64,000 bases of DNA, taken from positions 3,844,001 to 3,908,000 of the forward strand of contig NZ_CP183878.1 in NCBI RefSeq assembly GCF_048572895.1, read 5' to 3'. Below the pieces are notes generated by a model. That model saw only the letters and a list, made by a program, of their open reading frames with translations. It had not been told where the DNA came from and ran no database searches. The stretch is from Psychrobacillus sp048572895. Its GTDB lineage: Bacteria; Bacillota; Bacilli; Bacillales_A; Planococcaceae. The first letter of the stretch is position 1. Every line of letters starts with the position of its first letter. Of the stretch, positions 58,788 to 64,000 are shown one piece after another. The position numbers and the translations under genes were made by a program.

Positions 58788-59492
58788 ATGCGGATTAATA
58801 AATTTTTAAGTGAAGCGGGGATCATTTCTAGACGTGGTGCGGACAAGTGGATCATAGATGGAAGAGTAATGATTAATGGAAAAGCTGCGGAACTCGGTAG
58901 TAAAGTAGAAGCTGGTGATGATGTACGCGTAGATGGTGAGCAAATTGTTGTTGAACAACCGCTCGTATATTTAGTATTAAATAAACCTGTAGGAATTACT
59001 AGTACTACAGAAACTCATATAAAAGGCAATATCGTCGATTACGTTAACCATTCATTACGTATTTTTCATATCGGTCGTTTAGATAAAGATTCTGATGGTT
59101 TAATACTACTGACAAATGACGGAGATATTGTAAATGAAATACTCCGTGCAGAAAATAGTCATGAAAAAGAGTATGTTGTGACAGTCAACGAGAAAATAAC
59201 CGATACATTTATCGAAAAAATGGCTGCGGGAGTAAATATACTAGGTACGAAAACATTGCCTACTAAAGTAAAAAAGATTGGACCAAAAACGTTCAATATT
59301 ATCTTAACCCAAGGCTTAAATCGTCAGATCCGAAGAATGTGTACAGCTTTAGGATTTACTGTGAAACGACTACAACGAATACGAATTATGAATATATCTA
59401 TTGAAGGTCTTCCTATTGGGGAATGGCGAGAACTGACGCCAACTGAAAAAGCAGTACTATTTAAGACACTTAGTTATTCACCAAAACGGTAA
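58788..59492 (+). CDS. 23S rRNA pseudouridine synthase, RluF-like
   Basis: A 234-residue protein with an S4 RNA-binding domain (MRINKFLSEAGIISRRGADKWI, DGRVMINGKAA) and an RsuA/RluB/E/F-type catalytic domain with the active-site aspartate in GRLDKDSDGLILLTNDG, plus GLNRQIRRMCTALG. The family closest by motif is RluF (23S rRNA U2604 in E. coli), but RluB/RsuA types are alternatives. ATG at 58788 follows AGGTG. It is divergent from the DUF4003 gene. Confidence 0.88.
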   Translation: MRINKFLSEAGIISRRGADKWIIDGRVMINGKAAELGSKVEAGDDVRVDGEQIVVEQPLVYLVLNKPVGITSTTETHIKGNIVDYVNHSLRIFHIGRLDKDSDGLILLTNDGDIVNEILRAENSHEKEYVVTVNEKITDTFIEKMAAGVNILGTKTLPTKVKKIGPKTFNIILTQGLNRQIRRMCTALGFTVKRLQRIRIMNISIEGLPIGEWRELTPTEKAVLFKTLSYSPKR

Positions 59493-59540
59493 TAGTACAT
59501 CAGTAGAAGATGGTAAACTTTTCATAAGCTAAAATTATGC

Positions 59541-59574
59541 AAAAAGCAGCTCCGTTTATTTGGAACTGCTTTTT
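59541..59574. terminator. Bidirectional terminator between the RluF-like and MurE-like genes
   Basis: AAAAAGCAGCTCC pairs with GGAACTGCTTTTT around an 8-base loop; A/T tracts on both sides serve the convergent genes. Confidence 0.85.
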
Positions 59575-59581
59575 ACATATA

Positions 59582-61123
59582 TTATGAGTTTCCAGCTACT
59601 CGTTTCTCAAGTGGTTGGAATAATTTCTTTTTATCGACATTTGGACGAATGACTTCAAGTTGTTCTAGTGCAAGTTTTGCCCCATAATCCATTCCTTGGC
59701 AACCAGCTAATAACAGTAAATCTCCATTTGCAACATCGTCTAGACTACGGTTAATCGCTTCTGGTAACTCTTCGTAAAGTTGAACTTCGATACCTGCCTC
59801 TTCCATAACTTCCTGGAATACAGCCAGCTCACTCTCTGAAACGACATCTTTTTGAGTAACATGTGAACGACTTAATGTGGCAATTACTTCATGTATACCA
59901 AGCTTTGGTGCCCATTTAGCAATTGTCTCGGCATTTTCCCTATTCACCGTCACACCACGATCTCCACGAATAGCATAGACAAGCTTAATACGTTTAAAGT
60001 CCATCTTTTCTAAAGTACCTAGTGTAATGTCTATATTCCCACTATTTGCGAAGTGATCATCAATAATTTTAAAGTCATCCTCAAAAATAATTTCAAAACG
60101 ACGTTCTACCCCAACAAACTCCGCCAAACTCTTTTGGATAGTGGCAACCGGCACTTCACATAACAGCCCAATCACAATACTGACCATTGAATTATATACC
60201 GAGTGGAAACCTGGAGTAGAAAGTTCAACAGTAAAGCTTTGCTCGGGGATAACGAGATCCTGCGTAACTAAATCTTGTTGAATTTCCACTGTGAATTTTG
60301 CTCGACCAGTTGATAGGTCTAAATTCGTACAAATAACATCTGCAGATTGCTCCTCGACACCAATGGTGATAACCTTCGCTTTTGTCTTATTCACAAGTGA
60401 GGCCGAATATGAATCATCCAAGTTTAAAATGGCAACCTTATCAGCACCAGCATTACGAATAAGACTAGATTTATGATGAAAATAGTTTTCAAATGAGGAA
60501 TGTAAATCTATGTGCTCTCGACTAATATTATTTAATGTGACGATATCAAAGTCTACACAGCCTACACGATTTAGTTCTAAAGCAGAGGAAGATACTTCCA
60601 TCGTTGCATGACTGACATTTTCATCTACCATTTGCGCATAAAAACGTTGTAAATCTAGAGACTCTGGTGTTGTTAACTCAGAAGGCTCTGCATAATCCCC
60701 TATTTTCACTACAACTGTTCCCATAAGCCCCGTTTTCAAGCCATGGTTTTCTAATATGGCATTTGTCATAAACGAGGTAGACGTCTTTCCGTTAGTCGCC
60801 GTTATTCCAATCGTTTTCAACTTACGAGTTGGATGATTATAGAAAGTATCAGCAAGTGTAGCAAGCCCCATGCGTCCATTCTCTACTTTATATTGCGGTA
60901 CCTCAATTCCATCGATAAAGTCTTCTACTACTAAAGCAACTGCACCATTCTCAACAGCTTGTCCTGCAAATTGGTGTCCATCAGCTTTAAAGCCTTTTAT
61001 ACATACAAACACTTGCCCTTTTTCCACTTTGCGTGAATTATAAGCAAGTCCCGTTATTTCTATAGGCGCGACATTTTTAGTTTCTAAAACAGGTATATGC
61101 TTCATTAAATTTGTAATCTCCAT
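59582..61123 (-). CDS. MurE-like Mur ligase family protein
   Basis: A 513-residue ATP-dependent ligase with three Mur domains: N-terminal domain (residues 1-100), ATP-binding P-loop ATNGKTSTS (109-117), central TTPESLDLQ, and a C-terminal domain. It follows UDP-MurNAc-tripeptide synthetase in overall order, but the canonical DNPR/DNPA substrate motif is missing where MurE has it (ATLSRSHVTQ instead), and the usual DYAHTPDGL is DDHFANSGN. The true cell-wall murE is probably elsewhere in the division cluster. ATG at 61123 follows AGGTGG. The amino-acid substrate is unknown. Confidence 0.82.
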   Translation of the reverse strand: MEITNLMKHIPVLETKNVAPIEITGLAYNSRKVEKGQVFVCIKGFKADGHQFAGQAVENGAVALVVEDFIDGIEVPQYKVENGRMGLATLADTFYNHPTRKLKTIGITATNGKTSTSFMTNAILENHGLKTGLMGTVVVKIGDYAEPSELTTPESLDLQRFYAQMVDENVSHATMEVSSSALELNRVGCVDFDIVTLNNISREHIDLHSSFENYFHHKSSLIRNAGADKVAILNLDDSYSASLVNKTKAKVITIGVEEQSADVICTNLDLSTGRAKFTVEIQQDLVTQDLVIPEQSFTVELSTPGFHSVYNSMVSIVIGLLCEVPVATIQKSLAEFVGVERRFEIIFEDDFKIIDDHFANSGNIDITLGTLEKMDFKRIKLVYAIRGDRGVTVNRENAETIAKWAPKLGIHEVIATLSRSHVTQKDVVSESELAVFQEVMEEAGIEVQLYEELPEAINRSLDDVANGDLLLLAGCQGMDYGAKLALEQLEVIRPNVDKKKLFQPLEKRVAGNS

Positions 61124-61233
61124 CAAAACAGCCACCTTTTATTGTAAATCTACTTCATCAGTTTACCTCAATTACGATAGGAATTAAACTCATATACCGT
61201 GTTTTGTTGTTAGGCAGAAGAATTCCTCTTAAA

Positions 61234-61274
61234 AAACAAAAACCAAGAAGCTCTTGTCTTCTCGGTTTTTGTTT
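61234..61274 (-). terminator. Terminator after the DUF6509-like gene
   Basis: AAACAAAAACCAAGAAG and CTTCTCGGTTTTTGTTT pair (one mismatch) around a 7-base loop; the stem's 5' half adjoins the stop codon. Confidence 0.85.
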
Positions 61275-61566
61275 AAATAATGTCGTTATAATGTTCTTTA
61301 CAAAAAGATAGAACTATTGCTTCTTCTTCATCTTCCAAACCAAAGTCTAATACTTTTCCATTGCTTCGGTTAATGAAATGGTATTGTACAATGCGTGCTT
61401 CTGTTTCTTCTATCACTAGAATCACACGTAAATCTAATGAATTATTTTCATCAAAAAGTTCATCATCTTCAGGTACTTCAATACCAAGAAGAAATTCATA
61501 GCGATTGCCTGTTATAATTCCCGTTGGATCGTTTAGCTTATCAACCTCGTAGGATGTTATTTTCAA
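61273..61566 (-). CDS. DUF6509-like small protein
   Basis: A 97-residue acidic protein (MKITSYEVDKLNDPTGIITGNRYEFLLGIEV). It resembles a short Bacillales family of unknown role; the assignment to DUF6509 is from recall of its DPxGIxTGxRYE motif and is tentative. TTG at 61566 lies eight bases after GGAGG; an upstream GTG overlaps that SD. No membrane segment. Confidence 0.7.
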   Translation of the reverse strand: MKITSYEVDKLNDPTGIITGNRYEFLLGIEVPEDDELFDENNSLDLRVILVIEETEARIVQYHFINRSNGKVLDFGLEDEEEAIVLSFCKEHYNDII

Positions 61567-61672
61567 AAAGTCCACCTCCGTTTCTTCAGTTTATCATTTA
61601 TTATAGATAATAATCCATTTTCATTATTATTAGTATAATATGTTTAATAGCTATAAATGGAGGAGTGAAAAA

Positions 61673-61855
61673 ATGCATCTAAATCCTGAAAGGCTTATTT
61701 ATATTTTGGTTCCTTTATATCTTTTACTGTTAGTCTTTGGAAAAAATATAAATGAAGTAGTTTACTCAATACTTTCCTTTATCTTAGGAATAACCATACT
61801 TTACTTAGCATATAAACTTCTGAAAAAACAACGGAAAGAACGTAAGAAGGAATAA
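61673..61855 (+). CDS. Small 60-residue membrane protein
   Basis: ATG at 61673 follows GGAGGAG by seven bases. The product has two hydrophobic helices (LIYILVPLYLLLLVFG and VYSILSFILGITILYLAY) and a strongly basic C-terminus (KLLKKQRKERKKE) typical of cytosolic tails. A hairpin with a T-tract follows directly. No family was recognised. Confidence 0.7.
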   Translation: MHLNPERLIYILVPLYLLLLVFGKNINEVVYSILSFILGITILYLAYKLLKKQRKERKKE

Positions 61856-61883
61856 TTCTGCTCTATTTTAGCAGGATTTTTCC
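61855..61883 (+). terminator. Terminator after the small membrane protein gene
   Basis: AATTCTGCT and AGCAGGATT form a 9-bp stem (one wobble) with a 7-base loop, followed by TTTT. It overlaps the last codons of the convergent serine hydrolase gene. Confidence 0.8.
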
Positions 61884-62872
61884 AATTCGAGCAACATTGC
61901 ATAAGCTCCTTTTGATTTGTTGGAGCAGATAGCTAGTACAAGATCATTATGCGGATAATAAGCTGAGTGAAAACTCACTCCGGGATCATATCCCATGACA
62001 TGATACTTATAGATTTCATTTTCTTGTTTCTCAATCCAAATCCCATACCCATAATAACTATTATCTTCCTCGTGAACATGTGGAGTCAACAGTATTGTTT
62101 TATCATTCAACAAGTTATCTTGTATAAGCGCTTCCCAAAATAACACCATATCCTCAGCGGTTACAAATGCTCCACCATCTGATCCTCCCTGTACGGGAAG
62201 AGAATACATATTTGTTTTCCATGTACCGTCTTCATAATCTATGTAACCAATTGCCGTTCTAGCAGGTAAAGCATCTAATGCAAAATAACCGGAGTTCTTC
62301 ATGCCCGCTTTGTCCAAAATATTCTGTTGAACATAGTCGGTAAATACCATTCCACTCACTTTTTCTACGATCAAACCTAAAACAATATATCCCGCATTAT
62401 TATAAGAAAAACTTTCTCCCGGTACAAACTTCTGCTGCTCCTTTTGAAACAATGGTAAAAAGTCATGTAATCGGCGGATATGGTACATCGGAGTATTTAT
62501 CCATAATTCTTCAAAGTCATCCATTACATCCTCATCAAAATAATCCGGGATACCCGAAGTATGCGTAAGTAAATGATGGATTGTAACATCTTCGTGAAAA
62601 TGTGGAAAAGAAATGTCTAATACGTCTCTTAAAAGGTCATCAAAACTCAATTTCCCTACTTCTGCAAGTTGAGCAATCGCAACTGCTGTAAATAATTTAC
62701 ACCCCGAAGCAATACCAAAGCGGGTTTGCTTTTCATTTAGTATTGCATCTGCACGATTAGCGTAACCAAAACTAGCCTGAACATGCACCGATTCGCCTTG
62801 CTTCATAAAGATAGATCCTGAAAATTGATTTTCTGCTTGAATCTTTTCTAATTGATTCGTTAAATTATTCAT
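61868..62872 (-). CDS. Beta-lactamase-family serine hydrolase
   Basis: A 334-residue protein of the class C beta-lactamase/penicillin-binding superfamily. The SxxK motif is S56-G-C-K59 (FGIASGCKLFTAV), the YxN motif is in FSYNNAGYI, and a late HxG-type element may be HVMGYDPG. No signal peptide or membrane anchor is visible, so it is probably a cytoplasmic esterase or peptidase rather than an antibiotic-resistance enzyme. It lies downstream of the DUF4825-like gene by 12 bases and may be co-transcribed. Confidence 0.88.
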   Translation of the reverse strand: MNNLTNQLEKIQAENQFSGSIFMKQGESVHVQASFGYANRADAILNEKQTRFGIASGCKLFTAVAIAQLAEVGKLSFDDLLRDVLDISFPHFHEDVTIHHLLTHTSGIPDYFDEDVMDDFEELWINTPMYHIRRLHDFLPLFQKEQQKFVPGESFSYNNAGYIVLGLIVEKVSGMVFTDYVQQNILDKAGMKNSGYFALDALPARTAIGYIDYEDGTWKTNMYSLPVQGGSDGGAFVTAEDMVLFWEALIQDNLLNDKTILLTPHVHEEDNSYYGYGIWIEKQENEIYKYHVMGYDPGVSFHSAYYPHNDLVLAICSNKSKGAYAMLLELEKSC

Positions 62873-62884
62873 GACAAAACACCC

Positions 62885-63403
62885 CTATTTTGTATACTGA
62901 TCAAGCCAATCGGTCGTTGTACTTTCCATTATTGGCATTTGAACTTTCTCTTTAAATACCGCCGGATCTATTAAACTATCAAAATCGTCTCCAAACCATT
63001 GTTCCACATTCTCTCTTGTTATCACATAGGATTGGTCTGAAAAGCGCATATCAATTATTTCTAGGTTTTTTATCAAAACAAAAGCCGCTGTTGCATTATA
63101 TATAACCGTTTTTTCGTTACTACTCGTATTATAATTTACCACGAATGTGAATGTATCTAGTTCCAACTCTACTAAATCCCTATAATTAGAAAGAGGAAGA
63201 TTATTAAATAGATTTGTGATGTTAGAATTATTGCCCATATAGTCATTTTCGTAGGCAAGCACTTTTTTAAAATTGTGAGTCTCAACAGATTGTTGTTCCA
63301 CATCTTCTTGTTCTACTTGTTTCTGATTATTACTTAGCACATAAACTACTCCCAGTAATAATACTAACGCGATTCCAACTACTAAACCGATTGTTTTCTG
63401 CAA
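62885..63403 (-). CDS. DUF4825-like membrane-anchored protein
   Basis: A 172-residue protein with an N-terminal membrane helix (TIGLVVGIALVLLLGVVYVLS) and an extracytoplasmic domain. The segment LAYENDYMGNNSNITNLFNNLPL resembles DUF4825 domains, whose role is unknown. TTG at 63403 follows GGGGG by seven bases; a longer in-frame start further upstream lacks a comparable SD. It precedes the serine hydrolase gene by 12 bases. Confidence 0.75.
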   Translation of the reverse strand: MQKTIGLVVGIALVLLLGVVYVLSNNQKQVEQEDVEQQSVETHNFKKVLAYENDYMGNNSNITNLFNNLPLSNYRDLVELELDTFTFVVNYNTSSNEKTVIYNATAAFVLIKNLEIIDMRFSDQSYVITRENVEQWFGDDFDSLIDPAVFKEKVQMPIMESTTTDWLDQYTK

Positions 63404-63514
63404 TTGTTTACCCCCTAACTCTGTTCTCACCCTGTTCTTCTGCAACGCTCAAGTGGAATAATTTGGCCATTACCCTTACAATAATAATACTAGAACGATT
63501 GAAGGAGATAAAAA

Positions 63515-64000
63515 ATGAGTCATCTAAACAAAGAATTATATGATTTTATCATGACAAATAAATCAGCAATAACAGATGCATGGTTAGCTCAACAATCAAA
63601 AGTTGATCCATCCTATGCTTTATCAGAACACAATACATATTTAAAAGAAGAAAATGAAATTCTAATAGAAGCCATCTCTTCTGTATATATCAAAGATCAA
63701 TTTGAATACGTAGAATATATCAACATTCGTTCCGCTGAAGTGGCTGAGAAAAGAGCAAAAGAAAAAAATCCTTTGTATGAGAGTATTCGAAGTTTCCGCA
63801 ACGTCCGAATAGCCTATTGGAATATTGTTCAAAAATTCATCCAACAATCTCCTACACTTGCCACCGTAGAAGATGTTGCTGAATGGTCAAACCTGATGAA
63901 TACCGCATTCGATTATATTATAGAAAATTTTGCGAAATACCATCATGAATATACAGTAAATCTTTTTGCCTCCCAACAAGCTCTTATTACAGAATTAAGT
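63515..64000 (+). CDS. RsbR-like stressosome protein (partial, 3' end outside window)
   Basis: The first 162 codons of a gene with ATG at 63515 after AAGGAGATA. The sequence is helical and globin-like (MSHLNKELYDFIMTNK...), with NLFASQQALITELS leading into the expected STAS domain just beyond the window. This fits the RsbRA/RbsRB family of stressosome co-antagonists that modulate SigB. The STAS domain itself is not seen, so other RsbR paralogues are possible. Confidence 0.75.
   Translation, partial: MSHLNKELYDFIMTNKSAITDAWLAQQSKVDPSYALSEHNTYLKEENEILIEAISSVYIKDQFEYVEYINIRSAEVAEKRAKEKNPLYESIRSFRNVRIAYWNIVQKFIQQSPTLATVEDVAEWSNLMNTAFDYIIENFAKYHHEYTVNLFASQQALITELS

Overview
The window is a chromosomal segment of a low-GC, endospore-forming member of the Bacillales, most likely family Planococcaceae/Caryophanaceae (Psychrobacillus/Lysinibacillus-like). 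The genus is an inference. Evidence: gene order matches the Bacillus subtilis region from ctsR to rpsH almost gene for gene; RpoB, RpoC, SigH, McsB and ClpC read as Bacillales orthologues; sigH and a CotD-type coat gene imply sporulation; and TTG/GTG starts behind strong Shine-Dalgarno (SD) sites are common.

Bases 1-6948 (minus strand) are the S10-spc ribosomal protein operon, from rpsJ to a truncated rpsH, with its own promoter at about 7090. Bases 7400-13450 are an accessory block between tuf and rpsJ: a Na+/H+ antiporter-family gene and a complete BceRS-BceAB-type two-component/ABC transporter module of the kind that senses and resists cell-wall antimicrobial peptides. Bases 13549-18272 are the str operon (rplGB-rpsL-rpsG-fusA-tuf). 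Bases 18408-29717 are rpoC, rpoB, an RsmC-like methyltransferase, rplL, rplJ, rplA, rplK and nusG, with an L10 autoregulatory leader and leader hairpins before rpoB.

Bases 29820-39028 hold secE, rpmG, sigH, rae1, rlmB, mrnC, cysS, cysE (behind a cysteine T-box), gltX, ispF, ispD and yacL. radA follows, but disA, which lies between radA and yacL in B. subtilis, is missing; the gap holds three copies of a dispersed intergenic repeat. The CtsR heat-shock operon (ctsR-mcsA-mcsB-clpC) ends at 46212 with a recognisable promoter and CtsR box.

From 46318 to 64000 the content is accessory: an RsgA-type GTPase plus GNAT acetyltransferase behind a leader with a 21-codon ORF and terminator; an LD-carboxypeptidase beside a decayed dppA fragment; a CotD-like coat protein; a BCCT osmolyte transporter; a SAM-I riboswitch operon (cyclase-family hydrolase plus MetE-like methyltransferase); a tyrosine phosphatase-like protein; CorA; small membrane proteins; a hotdog thioesterase; a DUF4003 protein; an RluF-like pseudouridine synthase; a divergent MurE-like ligase; a serine hydrolase; a DUF4825-like protein; and the start of an RsbR-like gene.

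The most notable points are the RsgA leader, the nested dispersed repeats, the 167-bp palindrome upstream of radA, the empty disA slot, the dppA relic and the rpoB leader hairpins. No rRNA, tRNA, CRISPR array, phage or intact insertion sequence was seen.
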